Source: Paenibacillus dendrobii
Lineage (GTDB): Bacteria > Bacillota > Bacilli > Paenibacillales > Paenibacillaceae
Length of the DNA: 64,000 nt
NCBI RefSeq assembly: GCF_009807035.1
Contig: NZ_WUBI01000001.1
Span: 992,001-1,056,000 of the forward strand
Reading direction: 5' to 3'
A program made the position numbers and the translations under genes. Positions 8,688 through 17,472 of this stretch are shown one piece after another. Position 1 is the first letter of the stretch; every line of letters starts with the position of its first letter. The notes under the pieces are model-generated. The model saw only the letters and a program-made list of their open reading frames with translations. It was not told where the DNA came from and did no database searches.

Positions 8688-9905
8688 TCAATTATTCATA
8701 TTCATCCTTCCTGCCGATTCGGCAGGTGATGCAGCCCGCGATAGAAACCCGGCAATAACAACGCCAATGAAGACCGTTATCATCGCATGTAAGAGCCCTA
8801 CATGCTCTCCTAGCCATCCTAAACCGGGAGGACCCACCAGAAAGGCTAGATATCCGGCAGTTGCCACAGCTCCAACTCTTGCTGCCGCTCCGCGAGGTTC
8901 GTCACCCGCAGCGGACAGTCCTACAGGAAAACCCAGAGATGCTCCAAGTCCCCATAATATGACGCCAATCATTGCAACGAGATAATGCTGTCCCCATATC
9001 ACCAGCAGAATTCCGGAGGCTCCGATAATTGCGCATCCTCTTAAAACGGGCACTCTTCCGTATTTATCAAGCAAATAACCACCCGTGAATCTGCCGATCG
9101 TCATTGCAGTGACGAATACGCCATAGATAAATGATCCTGTTAGTGAATCCACGTGGTAACCGTCGACCATGGTAAGTGGAAGCCAATCATTCGCGGATCC
9201 TTCCGCAAAAGCCATGCCGAGCACGATCAATCCGATAAGTAACACGCGCCGTTCTTTCCAAACCGCAAGCTGCCGCATAAATGCAGATTTGGACTCAGCC
9301 GCCTCCTCTTTTCTTTCCTTGCCCGTATCTTCAGGGAGGAATCGAAACAGATATAGCGTTACCGCGGCAATCAGAATCGCTAATACACCAAAATGCATTG
9401 CAATAGGAATCCTTAATGCCGCAGCCGCTGAGCCAATGAATGCTCCCGCAAATGTACCGGCACTGAATGAACCATGAAATGCAGGCAGCAGCGTCTTATT
9501 TAAACGTTTTTCAACAGCAGCCCCTTCAACGTTCAAGGCAACCTCTGCACCTCCATAGCCGCAACCAAAAATAGCTAATCCAATAAACACAACGATACTC
9601 GATGAAAAAGCCGTTCCGATACCAATCGTCACAAACCCCGCTAAAATGGAAAGTGCACTTCCGAGGATAACCGGTCTTGCGCCCGTTCTTGCGATGATGT
9701 GGCCAGTACTGAGCAGCCCCAATAACGAACCTGCAGCCAGTCCGAACATGATGATTCCCATCTCTGCCGTTGAAGCCCCGAGAATGTCTCTAACCGTTGG
9801 TGTTCGTGATACCCAAGATGCAAAAGCGATGCCTGGAAGAGCGAATAAGAGAAACAGCATATTACGGACAATTTTGGGTGCAACGGCTTGTTTCTTTATT
9901 TTCAA
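8688..9905 (-). CDS. MFS transporter (YbjJ-like)
   Basis: 405 residues with 12 predicted membrane segments and a hydrophilic central loop (about 195-210, ending before the seventh helix). Short motifs of the major facilitator superfamily are seen, such as GHIIARTGARPVILG between helices 2 and 3 and GYLLDKYGRVPVLRG between helices 8 and 9. The start is a TTG at 9905, with GGAGG overlapping the stop of the ROK gene, so translation is probably coupled. The sequence resembles the YbjJ/FucP-like branch. Substrate unknown, perhaps a sugar or its acetyl derivative given the neighbours. Confidence 0.85.
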   Translation of the reverse strand: MKIKKQAVAPKIVRNMLFLLFALPGIAFASWVSRTPTVRDILGASTAEMGIIMFGLAAGSLLGLLSTGHIIARTGARPVILGSALSILAGFVTIGIGTAFSSSIVVFIGLAIFGCGYGGAEVALNVEGAAVEKRLNKTLLPAFHGSFSAGTFAGAFIGSAAAALRIPIAMHFGVLAILIAAVTLYLFRFLPEDTGKERKEEAAESKSAFMRQLAVWKERRVLLIGLIVLGMAFAEGSANDWLPLTMVDGYHVDSLTGSFIYGVFVTAMTIGRFTGGYLLDKYGRVPVLRGCAIIGASGILLVIWGQHYLVAMIGVILWGLGASLGFPVGLSAAGDEPRGAAARVGAVATAGYLAFLVGPPGLGWLGEHVGLLHAMITVFIGVVIAGFLSRAASPAESAGRMNMNN

Positions 9906-9913
9906 AATAGGCT

Positions 9914-11002
9914 TTACCTCCGTTTTTCTACTAGCTGCAAATGATAGGTCAAGCTTTCGAGGGTCACCGCAATTAATCCGTTCATATAGTCCTCATGCGG
10001 ATGTTCCAGAACAATCAGATGAGGCATATGTTCCTCCGGTATGCATTTCAGACAATGGTTAAATATGCTGCTCACATCTTCCTTTCGGAACTGTTCTCCT
10101 GTCAAAGCAATGGTTTCCGGGTTGATTACGGCGGTAATAGACATGATGGTATGGGCAGCCAAAGGGATCATGCTATCAGGCTGATTCAGCCGCTTCAATT
10201 GCTCCATACGGGAAATTCCGAAGGGCAAAAATGAAACCTCACCCGCAAAATTCGTGTTTCCTCTGTGAATTTGGCCGTTAACCATGATGCCGGAGCCAGG
10301 AAAATTATCCTTGATAAAGGTCAGGACAGCAATGGTCTTATCCTCATCATAATCCTGCTTATTATAGAATCCGTATACAGTCATATTCATATCGTTGTCC
10401 ATGACGACCTCGATCTCGTATTTCTCTCTAAGCTGCGCTTCAAGAGGCACCTGTATTAATTCTTTAATGTCGCAAATATTAATGACTCCCTGATGAACTA
10501 GACCAGGTATTCCGATACCTGCAGCTTTGATCGTAGGATATTTCTCAATCAGAGTGCCAATGAGTTCATCGAAGGTTCCGGCATGAATCCGAGTAGGTGT
10601 TATGCTACCTTCTTCCACACGTTCGCCTACTGAATTGGCTACTGCGAATGAGATGGAATGCTGACCGCCTTCATTCGTGGCGAAGATGCAAACGATGTGA
10701 GAGAAATTGGCATTGTATACATACTGCCTTGCCGGTCGTCCTCCATGAGACTCTTCCAATTCAGTCTCCATGACTTCACCTGTTGCCAGCATTTCATTCA
10801 GAATGTTTCCGCAGGTCGCGACGCTTAATCCTGTTTCGGTAGAAATCATGGATTTCGTTGCTTGCTTCATCGATTTCAAAGCCTGCTTAATAAGCTCCTG
10901 ATTAATTTTTTTTACGCGTATGGAATTGTTGGCCAGCCGACTCAATTTCACACCACCAATACTTTTAATAAGTCTTTTAATAAGTGTCGAGAATATTACC
11001 AC
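9914..11002 (-). CDS. ROK-family transcriptional regulator
   Basis: Up to 362 residues. An N-terminal winged helix (SMISTETGLSVATCGNILNEML, about 50-72) precedes a ROK sugar-kinase fold with AAGIGIPGLVHQGVI and NDMNMTVYGFY. The usual ROK zinc cluster CxCGxxGC is absent, which suits a regulator without kinase activity. Start is uncertain: GTG 11002 (GAGGA 9 nt upstream) or GTG 10951 (VKLSRLANNS). A duplicated CTTATTAAAAG lies between the two and may be operator DNA. It is first in an operon with the MFS transporter and acetyltransferase, which it probably controls in response to a sugar. Confidence 0.85.
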   Translation of the reverse strand: MVIFSTLIKRLIKSIGGVKLSRLANNSIRVKKINQELIKQALKSMKQATKSMISTETGLSVATCGNILNEMLATGEVMETELEESHGGRPARQYVYNANFSHIVCIFATNEGGQHSISFAVANSVGERVEEGSITPTRIHAGTFDELIGTLIEKYPTIKAAGIGIPGLVHQGVINICDIKELIQVPLEAQLREKYEIEVVMDNDMNMTVYGFYNKQDYDEDKTIAVLTFIKDNFPGSGIMVNGQIHRGNTNFAGEVSFLPFGISRMEQLKRLNQPDSMIPLAAHTIMSITAVINPETIALTGEQFRKEDVSSIFNHCLKCIPEEHMPHLIVLEHPHEDYMNGLIAVTLESLTYHLQLVEKRR

Positions 11003-11152
11003 TATAACGAATCCTCAAACGGATGTCTACCTTCGTTGACAGGTATTGAATTAATTCTATCCATTTACTCAAGACGGAACTTTAATGACAATCCAAGACT
11101 GTTGAACATACATTTCTCCGATCATTGAAGCTGTTATGTTCCTACAATGGAT

Positions 11153-11183
11153 AAGAAACCCGCCGATAAACGGCGGGTTTCTT
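11153..11183 (-). terminator. Terminator after the alpha-1,3-glucanase gene
   Basis: Perfect AAGAAACCCGCCG / CGGCGGGTTTCTT stem with a 5-nt loop. Confidence 0.85.
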
Positions 11184-11227
11184 ACGATCAACAATGCAAA
11201 CTTTTTCATTTATTCATTCATCATTCG

Positions 11228-14200
11228 TTATTGGATGGTCAGGTTAAAGCCAGATTGAATATAATTCTTGTTCGGATAGGCAATGTTTTTCGTCGTTAAA
11301 TTTTTGAATGTTGCTGAGCCATTACCGGTATACGTGTAGATCGCCGCACCCAAATGAGGTCCTGAGAATCGGGAAGTGGTAATTCCATCCAGGCCGGTGC
11401 CGTCAATGTTGATGTTGTTAAACATAATATTCTCAAAACCGCCGCCATATCCAAACTGGATCGCATCACGTTGAGTATTGATGATATCGATGTTGTTAAA
11501 CGTCACGTTTCGGATGGCATCGTTGGAAGCTTCGAGATCAATCGCCCCCCGCTCCCCATTGTATAGGTCTTTGCTGGTACCGCTATTTATGATCGTCGTA
11601 TCCGTAAATTGAATGCCGGTGTTGTTTTGGAAGTGATAGCCCGGGAACACCGTATTCATCCGGATTCCGGAGCCGCCAACCGTGTCGACGATCAGATTGT
11701 GATCAGCCTTGTGCCCGCTTCCGCCAAAGAAGGCTATTCCTCCTGCACGCCAATTATTCTCAATCGTGTTGAACGAGAACGTATTGTTGACACCCGCAGG
11801 GGCACCGTTCGTATTACTTGGCCATACAGCAAGAGCATCATCGCCGTTATTGCGAAGGCTGCTGTTACGTACAGTCGAATTGCTAGTTCCCTGCGAGAAG
11901 TTGATGCCATCGGCCAGGTTATTCCGTATCCGGCTGTTTTCGATCAGCAGCCCACTGGCATAGATAGCCGGCGTATGCGCATAATCACCCACCCAGAATC
12001 CGCATTCGAAATGCTCTACCCAGACATCATGAATCGTTGAGTTCGTACCGAAATTATCCATAAACCCTTTATATATCGCATTTTGACCATAACGCGAACG
12101 CAAATTCGAGTTCAGATAAATATTGCTGAAATCGAGCTGACCTTTGATCCGAAGGGAAATGCCCCCCGAAGCAGCGTTCGCATTGGTAAACTGGATGTTC
12201 GTATACCATTGGCCGGCCCCTGTTATTTTGAGATTATTGATCATATTGCTGGCGGAACCGATTTCCCACATGTTCCCCAGATGAAACGTTCCTTCAGGAA
12301 TATATAATGTTTTGCCCGAAGATACTGCTGCATTGACCGCTGCTTTGAAAGCCGCCAAATCATCCTGGCCATCATTCGCTACTGCACCGTAATCCGTTAC
12401 GGACACGGAGTTGGTCGGACGTGGGATTGCCGCTGGAATGGGCTCGATCTCAATAAAGTCAACGCCGTATTCCAGATTGTCTCCGTTGTTCTTCTGAATG
12501 CGGATAGTGTCACCTGGCTGTAGCGGGGTGTCCATCTTCCAGTGTACTTCATCGAACCGGAACAGCGGGCGACCTCCACCCGGAGCGTCAGCAGGCATAT
12601 CGCCGGAGAAATATTGCCAGTTATAATAGGAAGACAACGATATGGTCTTGGCTTTGTTGCCATTCACATATACGTCCAGGGAACCCTTCAGCCCCATGCC
12701 ATCGGATGAGTCAGGCATGGTAAATCTCATGGTCACGCCTGCCCCGCCTTGTCCTTGTTTGACAGTCCACTGCAAGTAAGAGCCATTGGATGGCAGCGCA
12801 ATATAACGTTGTCCAGAAGCTTCAGAAGCCGTCAATGCTTGATCGAATGTTGGAGCGGTTTGCAGCGTCGCTCCGCCTCCACGGGTAGCATCATCCGTAT
12901 CGTACCTGCTGTAAGGCATACTGGCCCCACGAGCCGAGTAGACGACAAGATTGCTAACGCTTGTATTGTTCGCCTGTTTACTCTCTGCTTCATTGGCATC
13001 TGCAGCGATCGTCGTAGTCACTGTATAGTTGCCATTGAGCGCAGTCCATGAGCCAGGAATATTTACATTTGCTGCCGCTCCGGCAGCCAAGCTTCCGTTA
13101 TAGGAACCATTGAGCGTTTGAAGAACTTGACCTGCAGAATTTTTGAGAACAACAGTAATTGCATGATTACCGCTAGCGGTTGCCACGGTTCCCTGGTTCT
13201 TTATATTCACCGTAAAATTAACAGTGTTATTGGCCACCGGATTGCCAGGCGACCATGATACCGATCCCACCAAGTCAGAGCTGGCAATGGGTGCAACAAC
13301 GAGCGGCGCCGCATTGGTGAAGCTATTATTCGATTTGTTCTGCTCGATAATGATGTTATTCTCGTCGACCTTGGCGCTTAATGTATATGTGGCGGCTGTT
13401 TTCACCCCCGCATTTAGTGAAACCGTTGTCGCCCCGCCCGCAGTCAATGCAGCTACAGGTGAGGAACCTGCCAATTCATTATTCAGGTAGAAATTGACTG
13501 TCGTTGCGGGAGAACTTGCATTACCAATATTTTTAACGGTGGCGTTCAACGTGATCGCATTGGCCTCCGTTGGTGACGCCGGAGACCAAGACATGTCCGT
13601 AATCGTCAAGTCAGGATTCGGTGCTGGAGTTCCAAACACTTGGAATTCTGCGATTTGTCCACCGGGAGCGCCGGTATTCGCCGTAATGTTCAATTGTATT
13701 TTTTTTACGGTTGCTGTAACCGGAATGGTGACTGAATTACCGGAAGCAGGGTTAAACGTGTAGGGTTGTGCAGATACCAGGTTCGTGAACGTCGTCCCGT
13801 TTTGGTCTTGACCGAGCACTTGTATCGTTTGAGTGCGGGTGCTCCATGCCGCTGAAGGGTTCAGTTTCAGCACGATGCCGGTAACATTGTGGTTAGCCCC
13901 AAGATCAATCGTCAATGTGCCGGGGTTACCACTGGCTTCCCAGTATGTGTTCGTATCGTTATCGTTCGCGTTTGCAGCTATAAACGATTGCGTACTGGAG
14001 GATGCCGTTATGGATTTACCGATTGCAATATTGCTGCCTTGTGGAGGTGTCGTTGGTGTTGTTGGTGTAGTGACGGTGTCCGCTACCTTGATTTGGTCAA
14101 TATTAACATTGCCTGAATCACTTGCATCATATTGGTATGTAATCGTGTTGTTGCCGGACTTCAGGTCTAGGTTCTCTACCTGTGTTCCCCAGGCGTCCCA

Positions 14201-15007
14201 ATTGGGCAGACTAGGAAGCGAGGTTTGGCGTATTTTCGTACCATTCACATAGATGCTTAATGTTTTCGTGCTGCCGCTGGCATTGGCATATTTCAAAGTT
14301 ACATCGCGTAAGCCGGCTTCTGGCACGCCCACCGTAAAGGTCGCCGCTGCACCTTGTTTCGAATAACCGTCAACGAATCCGGTTCCTGTGTAACCTGTAT
14401 GGTCGTTATTCACTTTTGCACCGCCCGACAGAACAGCAGATTCAGCCTCGTAAGTCCCTGCAGGCGGTGGATTTGTCGGTGGAGTGGTGTCGCTCGCACC
14501 ATAGATCTCAAACTCGGACAGCTGCGCTGCAGGCCATGCAGTGTTGCCCGTAACATTCAGCCTTACATAACGCGTGTTCGTTGCCGCAAAGGCAATGGTG
14601 ACCGTGTTGCCGGCAACCGCCGGATTAAATACATAATCCTTGGAGTCGACTATATTGGTAAACGCGGAGCCGTCCGTACTACCTTGAACAGCCAGTGTTT
14701 GGGTACGCGTTTCCCAGCCGGCAGGAAGCTTCAGTACAATTTGCTCAATACGAGTACTCGCCCCCAAATCCACTTGAATCCACTGTGGAAAAGCATTATT
14801 CGTACTTTCCCAGTAGGTGCTCGGATTATTATCCTTTACATTGTCCGGACTGTAGGTTTGGGACTGTCCGCTAGCTGTGACGCTTTTACCTATCGTAAGG
14901 TTAGGTCCACCAGCTGCAGTGACAAAACTAGCCGGGCCAGCAGCGAAGAAAAAGCTTGAAAATAGCATCGTTACGACAAGAGACCAAACGGTATATTTGT
15001 TGCGCAT
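11228..15007 (-). CDS. Secreted GH87 alpha-1,3-glucanase (mutanase), modular
   Basis: 1259 residues. Modules in order: signal peptide (1-32), discoidin/F5-8C domain (about 34-171), CBM6/35-like domain (183-310, GTYEAESAVLSGG), a Thr-Pro linker (312-323), second discoidin domain (325-460), two CARDB domains (466-570, 576-690), a beta-sandwich (700-860) and a right-handed beta-helix (870-1259). The helix carries Asp1033 (LADGINF) and Asp1056/1057 (NGDDALAVW); this spacing equals that of the three catalytic Asp residues known from Paenibacillus GH87. The family cuts alpha-1,3-glucan of fungal walls and dental mutan. ATG 15007 follows GAGGAGGAG. A cre site lies upstream. Confidence 0.93.
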   Translation of the reverse strand: MRNKYTVWSLVVTMLFSSFFFAAGPASFVTAAGGPNLTIGKSVTASGQSQTYSPDNVKDNNPSTYWESTNNAFPQWIQVDLGASTRIEQIVLKLPAGWETRTQTLAVQGSTDGSAFTNIVDSKDYVFNPAVAGNTVTIAFAATNTRYVRLNVTGNTAWPAAQLSEFEIYGASDTTPPTNPPPAGTYEAESAVLSGGAKVNNDHTGYTGTGFVDGYSKQGAAATFTVGVPEAGLRDVTLKYANASGSTKTLSIYVNGTKIRQTSLPSLPNWDAWGTQVENLDLKSGNNTITYQYDASDSGNVNIDQIKVADTVTTPTTPTTPPQGSNIAIGKSITASSSTQSFIAANANDNDTNTYWEASGNPGTLTIDLGANHNVTGIVLKLNPSAAWSTRTQTIQVLGQDQNGTTFTNLVSAQPYTFNPASGNSVTIPVTATVKKIQLNITANTGAPGGQIAEFQVFGTPAPNPDLTITDMSWSPASPTEANAITLNATVKNIGNASSPATTVNFYLNNELAGSSPVAALTAGGATTVSLNAGVKTAATYTLSAKVDENNIIIEQNKSNNSFTNAAPLVVAPIASSDLVGSVSWSPGNPVANNTVNFTVNIKNQGTVATASGNHAITVVLKNSAGQVLQTLNGSYNGSLAAGAAANVNIPGSWTALNGNYTVTTTIAADANEAESKQANNTSVSNLVVYSARGASMPYSRYDTDDATRGGGATLQTAPTFDQALTASEASGQRYIALPSNGSYLQWTVKQGQGGAGVTMRFTMPDSSDGMGLKGSLDVYVNGNKAKTISLSSYYNWQYFSGDMPADAPGGGRPLFRFDEVHWKMDTPLQPGDTIRIQKNNGDNLEYGVDFIEIEPIPAAIPRPTNSVSVTDYGAVANDGQDDLAAFKAAVNAAVSSGKTLYIPEGTFHLGNMWEIGSASNMINNLKITGAGQWYTNIQFTNANAASGGISLRIKGQLDFSNIYLNSNLRSRYGQNAIYKGFMDNFGTNSTIHDVWVEHFECGFWVGDYAHTPAIYASGLLIENSRIRNNLADGINFSQGTSNSTVRNSSLRNNGDDALAVWPSNTNGAPAGVNNTFSFNTIENNWRAGGIAFFGGSGHKADHNLIVDTVGGSGIRMNTVFPGYHFQNNTGIQFTDTTIINSGTSKDLYNGERGAIDLEASNDAIRNVTFNNIDIINTQRDAIQFGYGGGFENIMFNNINIDGTGLDGITTSRFSGPHLGAAIYTYTGNGSATFKNLTTKNIAYPNKNYIQSGFNLTIQ

Positions 15008-15057
15008 TCTACTCCTCCTCGGTCATATGTTAATGGAAACCTTAAACCCAAAATATT

Positions 15058-15071
15058 TGGTAGCGTTTTCA
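15058..15071. promoter_or_regulatory. cre site (CcpA operator) upstream of the GH87 gene
   Basis: The minus strand reads TGAAAACGCTACCA and matches the consensus TGWAARCGYTWNCW at every position. It ends about 50 bp upstream of the start codon, a place where CcpA binding would repress the gene when preferred sugars are present. Confidence 0.75.
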
Positions 15072-15333
15072 AATTTAATAACTGCCCGTCCTCCCCCTAA
15101 GGAATATGCCTATTATTTTCAATGGTCAACAGTCCTCCTCCCCCCTTCCATGTCATATGTTTTATTATAAGATTCCTCCAATTTATGGATAATAGGCAGA
15201 ACTACGACAATTGTATGCGATTTCAAGCATATCTAACCAAACGGCATTGGATTCAAGAGTTACTTACTTTCTGAGTTTCACACTCTCTTTCGAATCGCTC
15301 ATATAGGCTTGCCACCTATTTACAGCTAAATAA
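15072..15333. other. Intergenic region between GH87 gene and methyltransferase
   Basis: Divergent promoter space. Apart from the adjacent cre site and C-rich runs (about 15100-15150), I see no gene, RNA structure or repeat. Confidence 0.5.
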
Positions 15334-16209
15334 ATGTATGATAAATTCAAAGTACATTCCATTAAGCGATACAATGTTTCATCTAATGAAACAAAACGTA
15401 AGCTTTTGTATTCTAAGGAGGAATTGGTCATCGATAATTCAATTAAACATCAAGTGCAGCAGCAATTTGCAAAGAATGCGGAGAAATATGTCACTAGCTT
15501 TCGTCATGCGAAAGGCGAAGATTTGGCCCTGCTTGTTTCAAGTTCAATGGCCGATGATACGATGCTCGTGCTTGACATCGCGACGGGCGGCGGGCATGTT
15601 GCGAATGCTCTTGCCCCTTTGGTCCGCCGTGTGACGGCTTTGGATTTGACTGAAGAGATGCTCATGAAGGCTGCTGAGTTTATTCGGGGAAACGGTCATT
15701 CAAATGTCGATTTCGTACAAGGGGATGCGGAGCATCTTCCTTTTTCCGATGCTGTTTTCGATCTCGTTACCTGCAGAATCGCGGCACATCATTTTCCGGA
15801 TATCCCTGCTTTCGTTCATGATGCATACCGCGTCCTCAAACCGGGCGGGAAGCTGCTGCTTATTGACAACGTAGCTCCCGAAAAAGAAATTTTCGATCAT
15901 TTCTATAATGAAATTGAAAAGCAAAGAGATCCCAGCCACGTACGGGCGTGGAAAAAAACGGAATGGATCCGTCTCATTGAGCTTGCAGGCTTTCGCCTAG
16001 AAACGATCGTTTCTTTTCCGAAACCGTTCCAATTTCATGATTGGTGCCAGCGGGCTGGACTTGCGGCAGAAGAACAACATCTACTTGAGAAAAAGCTGCT
16101 TCAAGCTTCAAACGAACTACGTGAATTCTTCTTCATAGAGAACGATGAATCTGGCGGAATTTCAAGCTTTAAAGGCGAATCTATTTATCTTCAAGCGGTG
16201 CGATTCTGA
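15334..16209 (+). CDS. Class I SAM-dependent methyltransferase (YcgJ/UbiE-like)
   Basis: The catalytic fold is clear: motif I VLDIATGGGHVANAL, then ALDLTEEML, GDAEHLPFSDAVFD and the post-motif VLKPGGKLLLIDN. A QQFAKNAEKYVTS start region resembles Bacillus YcgJ-like enzymes of about 260 residues. The first ATG (15334) has no ribosome site. A perfect AAGGAGG (15415-15421) instead lies 8 nt before an ATC codon (15430), with a TTG only 2 nt away. The first 30 residues are therefore probably not translated. Substrate unknown. A terminator follows. Confidence 0.85.
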   Translation: MYDKFKVHSIKRYNVSSNETKRKLLYSKEELVIDNSIKHQVQQQFAKNAEKYVTSFRHAKGEDLALLVSSSMADDTMLVLDIATGGGHVANALAPLVRRVTALDLTEEMLMKAAEFIRGNGHSNVDFVQGDAEHLPFSDAVFDLVTCRIAAHHFPDIPAFVHDAYRVLKPGGKLLLIDNVAPEKEIFDHFYNEIEKQRDPSHVRAWKKTEWIRLIELAGFRLETIVSFPKPFQFHDWCQRAGLAAEEQHLLEKKLLQASNELREFFFIENDESGGISSFKGESIYLQAVRF

Positions 16210-16290
16210 TGAATTAAGTCCAATAGATTCACTATGCGATGTCTGTAGTACAAACAAATGAAAAATGACCGATGAAGTGCAACGGCAAAG

Positions 16291-16323
16291 CAAAGAAACA
16301 CTCCTACTTGGAGTGTTTCTTCA
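16291..16323 (+). terminator. Terminator after the methyltransferase gene
   Basis: AAGAAACACTCC / GGAGTGTTTCTT stem with loop TACTT. Confidence 0.8.
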
Positions 16324-16342
16324 TTTAAAGTCATTAAAACTA

Positions 16343-16371
16343 TTGACAGCAGCCATGCGGAACTATATTAT
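16343..16371 (+). promoter_or_regulatory. SigmaA promoter of the siderophore-binding protein gene
   Basis: TTGACA (16343-16348), a 17-bp spacer and TATTAT (16366-16371). The Fur box begins 5 bp downstream, over the expected transcription start. Confidence 0.75.
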
Positions 16372-16375
16372 ACAT

Positions 16376-16394
16376 GATATTGATAATCATTCTC
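16376..16394. promoter_or_regulatory. Fur box
   Basis: GATATTGATAATCATTCTC matches 17 of 19 positions of the Fur consensus GATAATGATAATCATTATC. It overlaps the start-site region of the promoter at 16343-16371, consistent with iron-dependent repression. Confidence 0.88.
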
Positions 16395-16469
16395 ATTTTT
16401 TTATGTTACGCTTCTCATCCGTGAATTGATAATCAAAAAAATACATAGCATGTGCAAAGGGAGAGTCTA

Positions 16470-17405
16470 ATGAAAAAGCATTTTGCGTTAGTAGTTCTAG
16501 TTCTTGTATTCCTATTGAGTGCGTGTGGCGGCAAAACAGACAAAGCCAACGACGCAACCCCATCTTCTGAGCCAGCTTCCTCCAAAACCGAGATGGTCAC
16601 CTATCAATCCGAAAATGGACCGGTCGAGGTACCGGCGAATCCTCAGCGCGTCGTAGTTCTTACCCGGTTCCTAACAGGTAACGTCATGGCACTTGGTGTA
16701 CCTGTCGTTGGTGTAGATGAAATGTCCAAAACCAACCCCAGATTCGAAGAAAAGCTGAAAGATGTTGAAGCCGTTTCGGATGAAAGCGTAGAAAAGATTA
16801 TCGAACTGAACCCGGATCTTATCATTGGACTGTCAGACATTAAAAACATTGATAAGTTCAAGAAAATAGCTCCTACGGTGACTTATACTTACGGAAAAGT
16901 TGATTACTTAACGCAGCAGCTTGAAGTCGGGAAACTGCTTAATAAAGAAAAAGAAGCCGAGGCCTGGGTAACTGATTTTAAGACACGCGCCCAAAAGGCC
17001 GGTGAAGAAATCAAAGCTAAAATTGGAGCAAATGCGACTGTGTCCGTCATTGAAACCTTCAATAAGCAGCTTTACGTTTATGGCTACAATTACGGTCGCG
17101 GTACCGAGATTCTCTATAATGAATTCAAACTCGACATGCCGAAGGCTGTCAAAGAGGCTACAGCTAAGGATGGATACCTTGCCTTATCGACAGAAGTGCT
17201 GAAGGATTACTTTGGCGACTATGTTATTTTCAGCAAGAACGCCGATGAGGACAGTTCATTCCAAAATACCGAAGTGTACAAAAATATTCCTGCCGTTAAA
17301 AACGGTCATGTCTTCGAAGTCGACGCCAAATCGTTCTATTTTAACGATCCGCTAAGCCTGGATTATCAGCTTGATTTCTTCATTAAAAGTTTTCTTGGCA
17401 AGTAA
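16470..17405 (+). CDS. Iron-siderophore ABC transporter substrate-binding lipoprotein
   Basis: 311 residues from ATG 16470, chosen for its AAAGGGAGAG site. The signal peptide ends in the lipobox LLSACGG. The mature part is a FecB/YclQ-type two-lobed binding protein: NPQRVVVLTRF at the first strand, DESVEKIIELNPDLIIGLSD, and the C-terminal lobe ending DYQLDFFIKSFLGK. It captures ferric siderophore outside the membrane. No permease or ATPase gene lies beside it, so it must serve transporters encoded elsewhere. The promoter and Fur box upstream indicate induction by iron shortage. Confidence 0.9.
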   Translation: MKKHFALVVLVLVFLLSACGGKTDKANDATPSSEPASSKTEMVTYQSENGPVEVPANPQRVVVLTRFLTGNVMALGVPVVGVDEMSKTNPRFEEKLKDVEAVSDESVEKIIELNPDLIIGLSDIKNIDKFKKIAPTVTYTYGKVDYLTQQLEVGKLLNKEKEAEAWVTDFKTRAQKAGEEIKAKIGANATVSVIETFNKQLYVYGYNYGRGTEILYNEFKLDMPKAVKEATAKDGYLALSTEVLKDYFGDYVIFSKNADEDSSFQNTEVYKNIPAVKNGHVFEVDAKSFYFNDPLSLDYQLDFFIKSFLGK

Positions 17406-17426
17406 TCGTACATGATATTTTCCAAT

Positions 17427-17464
17427 AAGAAACCCCGCCAATACGATTGGCGGGGTTTCTTTAT
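17427..17464. terminator. Bidirectional terminator between the binding protein gene and metE
   Basis: Perfect 16-bp arms (AAGAAACCCCGCCAAT / ATTGGCGGGGTTTCTT) with a 3-nt loop between convergent genes. Confidence 0.9.
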
Positions 17465-17472
17465 ACTTATAC

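Noticed and set aside
14354..14959. 201-codon open frame on the plus strand
   Set aside because: It is antisense to the discoidin/CBM part of the GH87 gene, has no ribosome site, and reads as composition-driven shadow.
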